Part shown: positions 1-11,175 of the stretch, piece by piece
How the letters are laid out: each line of letters starts with the position of its first letter
Position numbering within the stretch: position 1 is the first letter of the stretch
NCBI GenBank assembly: GCA_035772405.1
Contig: JAYKKM010000414.1
Span: forward strand, 278,501-342,500
Length of the DNA stretch: 64,000 bases
From: Chrysogorgia sp. JL179-B06
Taxonomy: Eukaryota; Cnidaria; Anthozoa; Scleralcyonacea; Chrysogorgiidae
Direction: 5' to 3'
Position numbers and translations under genes: made by a program
Notes under the pieces: model-generated
Database searches by the model: none
The model's input: the letters and a program-made list of their open reading frames with translations, nothing else
Told to the model about the DNA's origin: nothing

Positions 1-104
1 CTAACCCAAGTACCAACCCTAACCCTAAATATCCCTATTCCTAACCCTAAATATTCCTATTCCTAACCCTAAATATCCCTATTCCTAACCCTAAATATCC
101 CTAA
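1..104. repeat. Degenerate telomere-like 22-bp tandem repeat
   Basis: About four copies of a 22-bp unit built around CTAACCCTAAATATCCCTAT. The unit embeds the TTAGGG/CCCTAA telomere hexamer, but the array is short and irregular, so it looks like subtelomeric or interstitial material rather than a chromosome end. Confidence 0.7.
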
Positions 105-624
105 AATTGTCGGACCTGTATCCACTTCCTTGTTTCTAATCTGTACCGGTACGACTTTCATACCAAGTCGCGGCAACCTTCAAAACAAATAATTGTTTAT
201 GCGAAACAAAGAGAATGAATGATCCTCGTTCTGTTTACAACGCAACTCTGAGCATCTTCACGTCTTCAGGACGACGTGAACTAGCTGAGAGCTGTTCCTT
301 AATGTTGACTTCAGCTCAAACACTACAATCGTTTTAACAGAACTGAAGCGTTTTGGAGAACAAGGTTGTCCATACAAAGATCTCTTTGATTCTTTTGACT
401 CTTCTCTTCAGCCGTTTTCTGTCACCTCTTGTAGATTTCGACATGACTTTTGTTAGGTAGCTGGCCAGAGCGTTTTTCATTCATTTTCAGCGTTTTCGTC
501 TGGACGGACCAAATCGATCAAAAACGAGACGAAAATGCTCATGTGGACGCAAAACATTCCCTGTGTTTTCATAACAATTTTCATAAAACGGCTCGATCTT
601 AAAACGCATATATGTTAAAAACAT

Positions 625-985
625 CGAGTGTTGGAATATATACATTTTAAGACCAAACCGGGACCAGTTGCGAAAAATGCAATTTCAAGGTCTTCCGGCT
701 GGAATTGAACCTGCGATGCTAGTGCAGTGCTCTGAGCTACGGAAGCCGTTGCCGAGAGCCTAGTCACGAGTTCTCTATATATAGTGGTGGTGGTAATGCC
801 GGGATAAGATTCTGGGTATATTACAGGTAATATTTGGCATTTCACTCGATTAATACATTTGGTCTTAAATACATACATTTGGTCTTAAAATGTATATATT
901 CCAACACTCGAAATTTTCCTTCACCATAAATCTTTAGAACATATGTAGTTTAATCGAGTGAAATGCCAAATATTATATGTTAAAA
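625..985 (-). mobile_element. tRNA-derived SINE (family A), minus copy plus an adjoining tail fragment
   Basis: Read on the minus strand, 625-875 has a tRNA-like head: GTAGCTC A-box, then GCACTGCACTAGCATCGCAG and the B-box GGTTCAATTCC. This is followed by a tail ending in TTGCGAACTGG-like and CCAACACTCGA-type sequence. A plus-strand copy of the tail alone (about 885-980, ending AATGCCAAATATTA) lies immediately to its right. The same family recurs at 12704, 20107, 37188, 38098 and 61800. Confidence 0.7.
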
Positions 986-1096
986 ACATCCGTTTTATTA
1001 CAATGTATATCATATGGAATTGTTGAAAGTGTAAAATTAAAACACAATATACATACGCAGTATTACAAATAAAGTCTGTCAATATTAAGTTATTAA

Positions 1097-1542
1097 CTCT
1101 TTCCCTACGGGCGCAGTTAAAATGGGTCACTGAAGACCCGCAAAGTCGTCAATCGAAAAACACGGCACACGGTAACGCAAGATTAAAAATTGAAATTCGA
1201 CAAGCGCCAGGAACATGAAATCCACGCACACGCCAAGTTTGATTTGATTTCATAAACAACTCTGCGATTGGTGGCATTTTGAGTTTTCAAGATGCTACGC
1301 GGGCGTGCAAGATGGCCTTTTCTGGAAAAATGTAAATTTTTCAACCTGATTTATGATAATTAATGCTAATTTATATTAACATAATGTGTTTTGTTCGGGA
1401 AATTTAAAAGAACAAGTAAAAGCCGGTTTATTGGGCTTCCAGAAAATGTATAGCTTTCGCAAAAGTTATGGTTATTTCAAGAGATATCAATAGAACAACG
1501 TCGTCGTTCAATTTTTGATGTTTTTCAGCCGTAAGGAAAGAG
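1097..1542. mobile_element. TTAA-flanked MITE with CTCTTTCC termini (piggyBac-like)
   Basis: A 446-bp segment with terminal inverted repeats CTCTTTCCCTACGG and CCGTAAGGAAAGAG, bounded by TTAA at 1093-1096 and 1543-1546. TTAA duplication is the hallmark of the piggyBac superfamily. No transposase is visible, so this is a non-autonomous copy; the superfamily is inferred from the target site only. Confidence 0.6.
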
Positions 1543-2072
1543 TTAATAAGCAATAATAGGTAAATTGAAAATAATCGAAGAAAAAGCGTGAAAGGAAAAG
1601 CAGTTTATTATCTGTTGAATTGAAAATAGTCAAAGTAAATACAGTTTAACAAAGCAAAAAAATGGTCAGTGACAAAAAATGAACCCCCTTCTCTGCTCCC
1701 CCCTACCCCCTCAATGAGTATGGAGCGGTATCCGGTTCACAAATACAATGTGAACTGTTTGATACGATGTTGCGGCTTCACATCACGACATTATGGCATC
1801 TGAGTAAGGCAGTGTGCCTACATGACGTTATGTTACGACAGAACTGCTGGACATTACGTCTTACTACATTACGTTCTGCCTACATAATCTTATGTTACGT
1901 CAACACTGTTGGACATTAAGTCTTGATTACATTACGTTCTGCCTTCACAAACGTACGCTCCGACGTCGGAGCATCATCTGAAATGGCGGTCTATCGTCAC
2001 GCGGTGAAAGGGTCAATAATGATACGATGTTTCGGCTTGGAGTCTGGTGACTAACGGACAACGCTAAACAAC

Positions 2073-2291
2073 ATGGCCGCCGAAGAACAAGACGTTGCTC
2101 GTGCTGTTGGAGAGCAATCAGCCCTTTCCAAAGCTGTAAATTTGCTGGAAAGGTCAGTTAATTTACTAAAAGAGTCAAGAAGTAGTGGAAGTACTAGTGG
2201 AAACGATTTAACGGTTGAAAATGACGAGTTATTACAAAGTAGAGCAGTTGCAAACTACAGGTTAGTTGTTTTCCCGCCTAAATTATTCTGA
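2073..2291 (+). CDS. Unrecognised exon in the left palindrome arm
   Basis: An ATG-initiated reading frame begins MAAEEQDVARAVGEQ and has a Leu-rich stretch (NLLERSVNLL) and a Ser-rich stretch. A good donor (CTACAG/GTTAGT, about 2260) suggests a first exon of about 63 codons reading into intron after ANYR; the rest of the ORF to 2291 is then intronic. An identical copy sits in the other arm. No further exon was found before the arm ends. It may be the first exon of a repeat-borne gene; I do not recognise a domain. Confidence 0.4.
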   Translation: MAAEEQDVARAVGEQSALSKAVNLLERSVNLLKESRSSGSTSGNDLTVENDELLQSRAVANYRLVVFPPKLF

Positions 2292-2795
2292 TAAGCCAAG
2301 GCAGTCAGTTTAGTTTATAATTGTATTGTTTTGAAGCTGTAACAGGTAAAATTCTTAGACATTATGTCCAGAATGCGCATAATTTTTGACGAATAGAAAG
2401 ATACTGACAAGTGCAACTTTTTACATTGGCATTTTTGTTGAGACAAACCCGAAAAATCATAGCTCACCTTGGCAATTGCTGAGGCAAATAACGAGGACTA
2501 TCATCATTAGCAATGTTGTACTTTATGTTAAATTTTCGGGAAAATGTAAGCCAGTTATTTGTTTTTGAAGGAATATATTTCATGGACCAGCATTCAAAAA
2601 CAAATAACTGGCTTACATTTTCCCGAAAATTAACATAAAGTACAACATTGCTAATGATGATAGTAAAAAGTTGCACTTGTCAGTATCTTTCTATTCGTCA
2701 AAAATTATGCGCATTCTGGACATAATGTCTAAGAATTTTACCTGTTACAGCTTCAAAACAATACAATTATAAACTAAACTGACTGCCTTGGCTTA

Positions 2796-3014
2796 TCAGA
2801 ATAATTTAGGCGGGAAAACAACTAACCTGTAGTTTGCAACTGCTCTACTTTGTAATAACTCGTCATTTTCAACCGTTAAATCGTTTCCACTAGTACTTCC
2901 ACTACTTCTTGACTCTTTTAGTAAATTAACTGACCTTTCCAGCAAATTTACAGCTTTGGAAAGGGCTGATTGCTCTCCAACAGCACGAGCAACGTCTTGT
3001 TCTTCGGCGGCCAT
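2796..3014 (-). CDS. Unrecognised exon in the right palindrome arm (identical copy)
   Basis: An exact minus-strand copy of the exon at 2073-2291, with the same donor after the codons for ANYR. Because the two copies face each other with only about 0.5 kb between them, at least one cannot continue into its original downstream exons. Function unknown. Confidence 0.4.
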   Translation of the reverse strand: MAAEEQDVARAVGEQSALSKAVNLLERSVNLLKESRSSGSTSGNDLTVENDELLQSRAVANYRLVVFPPKLF

Positions 3015-3713
3015 GTTGTTTAGCGTTGTCCGTTAGTCACCAGACTCCAAGCCGAAACATCGTATCATTATTGACCCTTTCACCGCGTGACGATAGACCG
3101 CCATTTCAGATGATGCTCCGACGTCGGAGCGTACGTTTGTGAAGGCAGAACGTAATGTAATCAAGACTTAATGTCCAACAGTGTTGACGTAACATAAGAT
3201 TATGTAGGCAGAACGTAATGTAGTAAGACGTAATGTCCAGCAGTTCTGTCGTAACATAACGTCATGTAGGCACACTGCCTTACTCAGATGCCATAATGTC
3301 GTGATGTGAAGCCGCAACATCGTATCAAACAGTTCACATTGTATTTGTGAACCGGATACCGCTCCATAAATGAGAGGAATTATGTAAGGGTTACCCGAAG
3401 CAGAGTCTCTGCAGAGATCCCACCCGCACGGGAGCTCATACTTTTAAATATATACGCAAGCTATCTATACACTACAAAGACAATACGTTCTATGCATGTG
3501 GGTCAAAAAGGTCAAAATTCACCGTGTTTAGAAATGTAGGAAATAATTCACCAAATTTGTTAAAAATTTGATATGTGTGTTGTTTAGCCGACTTATAACG
3601 ATGATGAAAAATTCAGGCGAAAATATAAAATTGATCGATGCGAAAAAATATCGACCATTGTATATTAACATGTTTTTTGATTTTTTAAAAATACTTTAAA
3701 AATCTCGCGCCCC

Positions 3714-3851
3714 GGTAAATACGTACCTAAAATGAACAGGTTTTGTGATTGGCTATATGGAACAAAAGTGGTAGGGTTAGGACATTGGTTTCTTTGTGGT
3801 TGATTCTATTGTTTTATTGTTTTTTTTTAATCGACCAATCACAAAACTTGA
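3714..3851 (+). repeat. Dispersed repeat, inverted partner at 43797-43926
   Basis: The stretch running from GGTAAATACGTACCTAAAAT to the AATCACAAAACTTGATG end is repeated in reverse orientation at 43797-43926 in the transporter gene, with a few substitutions. It ends in short inverted CAAAACTTG/CAGGTTTTG-like sequence. Probably a small MITE. Confidence 0.6.
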
Positions 3852-3967
3852 TGCTTAGACAGACTTGGACCTAGTACCTCACGGTCACCTTAACTCCACT
3901 TTGCTTTCCGAAGGAAATCCGACAAAAGTCGATATCATTTCGTGCCATTCGTGTTGGTCTCGCAAGG

Positions 3968-6900
3968 ATGGAAAATGGCGAAAATATTTCTCCTAAGTGG
4001 ATCTCTACAGATCAGATCGATGGAGTATTTGAATACTTAAAAGCAGTTAAGTGTTTTAGTTGTATCTGTATCAAGGTTAAACAAAATAGAGTGACCCTTT
4101 TTTTGTGAGAATTCTGCGCAAATTGAATATGATCTTTGACTTTGTTGATTCTTTTTGTGCACTATAAACAGTAACATCTGTGCACACAATAGATTTTGCT
4201 GTAAACAAGTAAAACAACAACAATATCAAAATAAGTACTAGATTTTGGTGCATGTTGTGAAAGCTACGCCTGAGAAAAACCCTTGGAGGTTGTCGGGTTT
4301 ATGTTGTTGCTTCCTTGTGTGCGTATGGACAGAGTTCTCGGTGTGTTGCTGGCAGCTGGTTGCTGTCTATATATATCTTCACAGCTAAAAAATAGCACAA
4401 TTACTTATTGAAACGTTGTAGGCTGCAGAACAATACTGTAACAAATTATGCAGCTATTATTCCTGAACAAATGTTTGTTGAACAAATAACGTGGTTCAGC
4501 AATGTTGTTCAGCATTGATGAAGTGACAACGGTTGTTGGAACAGAACAATATGGATAGAACAAACATGTTTGATATTGTCATCAACTCATTATTGTGCTC
4601 AACTTTGATAACAAGTTGCATAAAGCCTGGTTTGCATTTGGTGGCGTTACGGTTGCAACGGTGTTGTAGTGGTTGTAGAAGCAAAGTGTTGTGATGTGGT
4701 TGCAGAGTATCGCACATCTGTCGCTATATGTTGTTACGCCTGTTTTCATTTGGTCACCACTTGCTTTTCCACGACCGCTACAACAGGCTTATGGGATCAA
4801 TCTGGGTTGTAAGGTATCACAAGGTGGTCACGAGAGAGTTTCCATTAGAAAACACTTGTTGCCAGATGTCTTTACTCTGTCTCTGTCTCCTAGTAATTAG
4901 AACCCAAATATATCTCTACAACTTGTCGCTAACTGCCTTTAGGTTGCTGACAGCTGTCACAAACAAATTTTCTTAGTGTTGGCATTTGGTCGCCACTGTC
5001 TTTTCCGCGGCTTAACTGAACAATGATCAAATTTTACAGATCGATTGGACTGAACGATGGCTAATTGCTTTGATGGTTCTTCATGCACTAACAATTATGT
5101 TGATCATTTGGTACCGCAACAGCAGCAACTTGCTCGTGGTTGTCTTTGCTTTGCTATGTAAGTTACTCAATGTGTTTGGAATGCCTTTCCAAATAATTGC
5201 TGAATTGAAAAATGCTGGAATTTTTCTTATTTTACTTTCTAGTAATTTTAGTGTATTTCTCTGAGAAACTTAATGCTGTGGCAGCAGCCAACTGGAAGTA
5301 AGTAAGCTGTAAATATTGAAATATTCTCATTGCTGTACTTCTGTGCTTGGTTAACCTGCATTGTAGCGAAGTTAGGTGTTTATCACCTGGGCATAAAGAG
5401 TTAAGATAGACAGCAAGAGCTGGAGGGATTTACTGTAGTTGTAGCCCTTCAAAATGTTGTTAACATTAAGAAGAGCACAGTGGCGTAGGTAGGGTTTCAG
5501 GGGCCCCAGTGCAAGAGTGAGGGCTTTTGTAGTCCGCGCGTGTCCAGAAATTTGGGACAGTCAGCGGAATAATCCGTTGGCTCAGATTTTGTTTGCTTGG
5601 GGCCCCTGGACATTCGGGGGCCCTGGAAGAGCATTGGGACATTCTTTGAGGTAAACAATTTGGCGAACTCGGACTAACTGTTTATTTAAAGCCCTATTTA
5701 TTTACTTACTCTGATGAAGGGCTCCACTCGAAATGTCAGTATTTCGTCACTAAAAATCTTGGCAGTTTACCACCTTTTCACTTTCAATGTAAGAAATGTT
5801 TGGAGACCAATAAGGAGAATTTGCTCCATCTAACTACAGTGATTTATTGACGAAATTACCAGACCACAGAGAGGTGTCGGCACTTAGGAGTGTCTGCCTA
5901 AGTGAGGTGTCCATAAGAGGGGTTAAGACTGTAGTTGAAAACTTATTTTCTTTGTGTTTCTTTTCAAGATTGTTTGCAAGTGAACAATACTTTGACTCTC
6001 CTGGTTTATTTATTTCTGTTGTCTATTCAACACCAATGCTCTTCAATTGCTTGGTCATTATTGTAAGAATTTTTGTGAAATCTTGTATATTAGATTCAGT
6101 AGAGAAATAAAAAGGGGAGGAAGGGGAGGTACTTATGGAGGGAGGAAAGGAAGGATGTAGGGAAGCCGAAGGAAGGAGGGAAGGTAGGAAGGAAGGAAGG
6201 AAGGAAGGAGGGAGGGAGGGAGGGAAGGAAGGAAGGAGGGAGGGAGGGAGGGAGGGAGGGAGGGAGGGAGGGAGGGAGGGAGGGAGGGAGGGAGGAAGGA
6301 AGGAAGGAAGGGAAGATTATATTAAATTCAGTAGAAAGATAAAAAGGGAGGCAGGTAGGAAGGAAGAAAAGAAGGAGGGAAGGAAGAAGGGAGGAAGGAA
6401 AGAGGGAGGAAAGGAAGGAAGTATGTGGGGAAGGAAGGAGGGGGGGAGGGAAGGAAGGAGGGAAGGGAGGATTATATTAAATTCAGTAGAGATCTATAAA
6501 GGGAGGCAGGTAAGGAGGAGGGAGGGAGGGAAGAAAGGAAGAAAGGAGGGAAGGGAGGGAGGAAGCAGGCAGGAAGGAAGGAAGGGATGGATGGATGGAT
6601 GGAGGAGGGGAGGGAGGAAGGAGGGAGGAAGGAAGGAGGGAGGGAGGAGGGAGGGAGGGAGGGGGGAGGGAGGGAGGGAAGGGGGGAGGGAGGGAGGGAA
6701 GGAGGGAGGGAAGTTTATATTAAATTCAGTAGAGAGATAAAAAGGGAGGCAGGTAGGTAGGAAGGAAAGAGGGAGGGAGGAAAGGAGGCAAGGAAGGAAG
6801 GAAGGGGAAGGAGAGAGGGAGGGAGGGATAGAGGGATGTATCTCATCCGAAATTTCTCAAATGATTCATTGATTGACTGGAATTATCTTAGGTATTCTGG

Positions 6901-7035
6901 TTGTTCGATTCATCCAGAATGATGTTGACGGTCACGCGACATCGTAGAAAGCGTTATCAACGAGCACAACAAGCGGCTGAAAATGAGAGAAAAAAAGATG
7001 TTGAGGAAAAGGAGGAGGAGAAGAAGGACAAGTGA
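3968..7035 (+). CDS. TMEM18: TMEM18, transmembrane protein 18 (5 exons)
   Basis: Exons 3968-4045, 5040-5157, 5243-5297, 5969-6062 and 6892-7035 join in phase (0, 1, 2, 0) to a 162-aa protein. Exon 2 reads IDWTERWLIALMVLHAL, matching the family's TDWTEPW...FHAL start of the first membrane segment. Exon 3 reads VYFSEKLNAVAAANWK (family: YINEAAAMNWR). Exon 4 reads QYFDSPGLFISVVYS (family: QYFDSRGMFISIVFS). Exon 5 ends in a Lys/Arg/Glu-rich tail (RRKRYQRAQQ...EEEKKDK), like the charged tail of vertebrate TMEM18. Length fits the family (about 140-165 aa). The family is a small multi-pass protein reported at the inner nuclear membrane and linked to body weight in mammals; its molecular role is unsettled. 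All junctions are GT-AG. Intron 4 holds a 0.7-kb GGAA/GGGA tract. The gene is convergent with the DMRT gene downstream. Confidence 0.93.
5706..5742 (+). ncRNA. Hammerhead-ribozyme-like motif in a dispersed repeat
   Basis: CTGATGA, then a GC-rich short stem, then CGAAATGTCAGT. This fits the hammerhead core order CUGAUGA-stem II-GAAA-stem III-UC. Flanking ACT and AGT can pair as stem I. Stem III would be only 2 bp (AU/GU), as in minimal Penelope-type hammerheads. It lies in TMEM18 intron 3. One of several related copies (see 42830 and 62264). Confidence 0.4.
6115..6838 (+). repeat. Polypurine GGAA/GGGA satellite in TMEM18 intron 4
   Basis: About 0.7 kb of almost pure purine (GGAA, GGGA, GGAT). 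It is interrupted at about 6310, 6465 and 6710 by copies of a spacer (ATATTAAATTCAGTAGAGA..AAAGGGAGGCAGG) that also starts the intron at about 6085. The spacer shows that the array grew by duplication of larger blocks as well as by slippage. The open frame through it is not a gene. Confidence 0.9.
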
Positions 7036-8597
7036 GGACATTGAGTGACTTGCAGGTGGTAAGGTTGGATAACATTTCGTAGAGAGCCACGTAACGTGGT
7101 TGATAACATTTTCTCACGAGACTAAGTTTGCCATCGTGTGCTCTAATGACCATTTTAATCTAATATTTAGCTGAACACACTTTCGCTGATTAACACAAAT
7201 ACGGACAACAAATCACTGAATTTCTAGTTGCATGTAATACTAGGAAATAGAGAACATTCTCTGCGTTTCCATCTTGATTTATATATCTTACGCAGTCTCT
7301 GATTGGTCAAGCCTTCTTTTCACTCAGAGCACATAGACAAATGACGTCATTTTCAATTGGTATTAAGGCCCTTCATTCTGGCGTACATTGTCGTATATGA
7401 TTGTCGTACTGGTGTATGCAATTGTTTGCACACGACATAATTCTTGTTTATGATTCGATGGCGAAAGGTGACACACATGTACAGTTTGATCACATACACC
7501 AAGATGACAATCGTACACAACAAATCGTACCATGTAGATGGGCCTTTAGTTTACTTCTGTTGTAAGACACTTGTCTCTGGCATCTTTTCCGCCGGGGAGC
7601 GGAGATACGACCCTGGGTACTAGGTTGTGCCAAAACAAGTGTTGTTTAAATGAAAGTTCTTATGTCACCTTACATGAGAATGGGTATTAGTTTTCTTCTA
7701 ATCTTTTTAGTTTTAGAGAAATTTGGCTTTGTCTATAATAATTTTGATTCAAATGCGGTCGATCCAAAAAAATTTTGACGTCATTGAGTGATAGAAACAC
7801 AATACAAAGAAACCCTTTACAGCGTGATTTTAATTTAGTCTATTGTTCAGGATTTCTATTCACACTATTGTGAAGGATTTCTTTTCATAGTGCTTCAATC
7901 ACTCAATGACGTCAAAAATTAACGAGAGCGACCGCATTCGCCCGCAATCAGAACAAAAATGGCGGCCTTCAATTTACCAAAAATACGATAAACAAAATCA
8001 GTACATCATTGTACCTCATTTTACCTCATTTTAATATGAGTAATAGCTTTGAGATAAAAGGAAAGCAAGAGAGACAACAACTCTGGCCAGCTATCGCCCA
8101 GTTCTACGGTTTACCCAACTGCCTGCATGCACAGCTTCAACACAAATCCGCGATCATTAAACCGAGAAGTCCTGAATACTAGGGGGAAATCGGCGACTGA
8201 GTTACAATGAATTGCAACTATATATGGAAACATAATTGTTGCAATTGAATCGGCGATAGTCGCCGACTAAATTACAACAATTACAACAATTACAACGATA
8301 TGGTAACCAGGCTGTAATGGAGAATTTCATGAACATAAGTCACAAGGGGGAAAACTAGGCTTCCGTAAACACTTTAGATAATATAGTTATGCATTATGTA
8401 GAAAACCATAGACAGCCACCTTAACAGAATTACTCAGTCTTATATTTAAACGCATGTTTATTTTTACAAATTTAACACGAATGCTCATCATGCATACATC
8501 CAATTTAGTTCTTGGCGAAACGTTGTGGACCGGAATTTAAAGCGAAACTGTACATTTCCGGCATTTTGCGAAACAATATCATGTTTTTCATTGTATT
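7036..8597. other. Intergenic between TMEM18 and DMRT, small inverted repeats
   Basis: No coding sequence seen. Two imperfect inverted-repeat elements are visible. The first, about 7365-7548, has ends AAGGCCCTTCATTC and ATGGGCCTT. The second, about 7750-7942, has arms GACGTCATTGAGTGAT and ATCACTCAATGACGTC. The rest is unremarkable AT-rich spacer. Confidence 0.5.
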
Positions 8598-8603
8598 TTT
8601 ATT
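8598..8603 (-). terminator. Polyadenylation signal for DMRT
   Basis: AATAAA on the minus strand, 34 bp past the DMRT stop codon. The position suits a very short 3' UTR. Confidence 0.55.
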
Positions 8604-8636
8604 TTACAAGCGGCGCCCGTCAGCAGTGAAGTCCGA

Positions 8637-11137
8637 CTAGTCGTTTGTCGAAGTCATTTTTCCACATTGACTGCAAAATTTGTCGCCTGCGCTCAAACGT
8701 CTGGAGCACTTTTCGCACTTTTCTTCGTTCAGCATTTCTGGCGGGACCAGCGTTCTCTCCGAATACATGGCTTTTTTGCAAAATGGCTGACTCGGCGGCA
8801 AGGCGATGCACTGCCACGGAGCTTTTCCCCGCTGGAGACGGTATCGGCTCTCATGTGCTTGGTTCCATTGGTGAACCCCCGGAGGACTTGGCCCGTGGGG
8901 GCCTAATCCGTGGACATACTCCGGGTAGACGGCTGCATATGGAAGTCCGCCGGGTTGTAGTACTGCTGGCCGCGGCATAGTGGGGATGAAAGGCATATGC
9001 GATGGCATCAGAGGTATTCGTTGGGCCATTGCGGTGTGCGAGGGAGGTGGTATTGGTGTGACAGTTTTCATGGCGTTGTCTTGGACTAGTGATTCGATTG
9101 CTCGGACCAGATTGTTGTTGCGAGCTTTCAAGATCATCATTAAAATTTGTTTATCCAAGTGGGGGAACAGCTTCGCCAGTAAGACTAGATTGGTCTCAGC
9201 GCCGGTGTTTGGCGAGCCCACGTCGGCCACGGACGACGGCGACATCGGATCCTCGTCGGCATCGTCGTCTGAGCTCGCCGTCCTATTTGAATCGTGCGGG
9301 TTCATTCTATAATCTTCCCCGGAATATTCGATACGTTCTGTATCCGGCGATCTTCGCTCCTCCTTGATTCTTTTTACATGAAGTATGTTACCATTACCTA
9401 AGAACAACGACATGAGAGTTGATATTAATCAAAAACATTTTAAAAAGTAAATGAGCGGGAAAATGAAAAGTGACGAAGGGCCTTCACATAGTCTTTCTTC
9501 GCTTATTTGGTCTATGATAGGTATTGAACTACTTTTGTTGTTTATCTGAGCCATTGTGTTTACACTGACCAATATTTTGGTCAGGTTCTTGTGAGATTCT
9601 CTAACCATTGAGCCACCGAGACTCAGATGGAGAGCGAAGGTTACAATGATGTACTGGTTCGATTGATATATGTACTACCTATGCGGCAGTCACTATATAT
9701 CGGTAATGTTTGGATGTGTTAATATATACAATGTTGTAGTGAATGTGGGAGAGCTCAGAGTAGACAGACGATACATGGACGATCGTCAAACTCGTATCCT
9801 CAGAAAAATGATTCTGAGTCCCGGTCCATGTGTCGTTTGTTTCTCTTCGGAACCAAACCCCTGCCACAAATAATCAACGCTTCCTTAAACGGCGGTTTTC
9901 TTTACAAAAAGAATGCAGTAATCTTCTGAAATTAAAAAGTCATTAAGAGGATAATGAATTGTCATTAGTACCGCGGTTTCAACTTTCAGACACACATGAA
10001 CTTTCCAGCTCCGGAAACATTTTTACATATTAGCCCCTGCATCCAGACATGAACCATCTTTTGGTCTCTGAAAATGTTCGCTCTCTGACGAAGGTCCTTC
10101 GCTCGAAACGTTATAAACCTAACACACACTTTCGGCAGTACACCAACCTTATTTAAAAGGTATTCAATTTGTATTTCTACACTGCCTATGCAGCACAACA
10201 CGTTTTTATTTTAATTTACAATAAGTTACAGTTGAAACTTCAAAGCCAGGAATTCAGCCAAAGAGATTAGTATTTTTTAATGCGTAAACGAATTTGAGAA
10301 ACCCTATGAAATTCCACTTAATTTACACTTTCTGGCAACATAGCAACGCTTTGTATAAAGTCGTTACTGTTGTTTTGAACACAAGAACACTTCACCAGGT
10401 CAAATATCCCCGCGGTATATTCTCAATAAAAACTGATACTAAAGTACAAATATATATAATAAACTCAAAAAATTCCGAATACGGCTATATGTTGTAATTA
10501 CAAAGTGTTTACGATGACAGTGGGCAACTTTGACTACATCTGTTTCCATGATATGTATTATAACATAAATCATATGTCATTAAACACAAAGAAGTCCAAA
10601 GACATGTGGATTTCCTTCAGCAAGTTGCCTTCGCAACCTGATAATTTGTATCTAGGAAATAATGCACTGGAGCGGGTTTCCTCATTTAAATTATTGGGAG
10701 TATGGTGTCAAGACAATTTAAGGTGGAACCATCACATTGAAGAGACGACCAAGAAGGCAAATAAAAGGTTATATTTTCTCCGTGAATGCAGGAAGGCTAA
10801 CCTCCCATCTGATGTGGTCATTATTAGAATATGCCTCGTCTGTTTGGGGAGGGGAGGCTTGCCCGAGTATCCTCGGAAGAGCTCCAACGAGTGCAAGATC
10901 GAAGTCTTGATATCATTGGCTTGCCTAGGTAGGCCACCAAACGTGAATTTGATAAAATAACTAAAGACGAACAGCATCCGAACCACCTATTTCTAGGTCA
11001 ATCTATTAAATGCCGATATAATTTGAGATCGAACACTGAGTGCATTACACGAATTCCAGTATCTGGCACCGAGAGACATTTTAACTCTTTTATTCCGAGG
11101 GCACATAGACTATAATATTCTTAGTTTATAACTTTTT

Positions 11138-11175
<38 letters not shown>

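Larger units (their letters stand above)
1720..3367. repeat. 1.65-kb near-perfect palindrome
   Basis: The left arm (1720 to about 2569) and right arm (about 2592-3367) are reverse complements with no difference I could find across the outer 0.7 kb. The left arm carries about 75 bp (about 2424-2500) missing from the right arm. The central loop is about 25-40 bp. Each arm carries the same short coding exon (2073-2260 and 3014-2827) pointing inward. This is a recent inverted duplication, a foldback transposon, or an assembly foldback artefact. Confidence 0.85.

Noticed and set aside
1..104. True telomere
   Set aside because: The unit is 22 bp and irregular, with only one hexamer per unit, and unique sequence follows at once.
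6135..6740. 201-codon open frame of Gly/Arg/Glu/Lys
   Set aside because: Pure translation of the GGAA/GGGA satellite inside TMEM18 intron 4; no start context or conservation signal.
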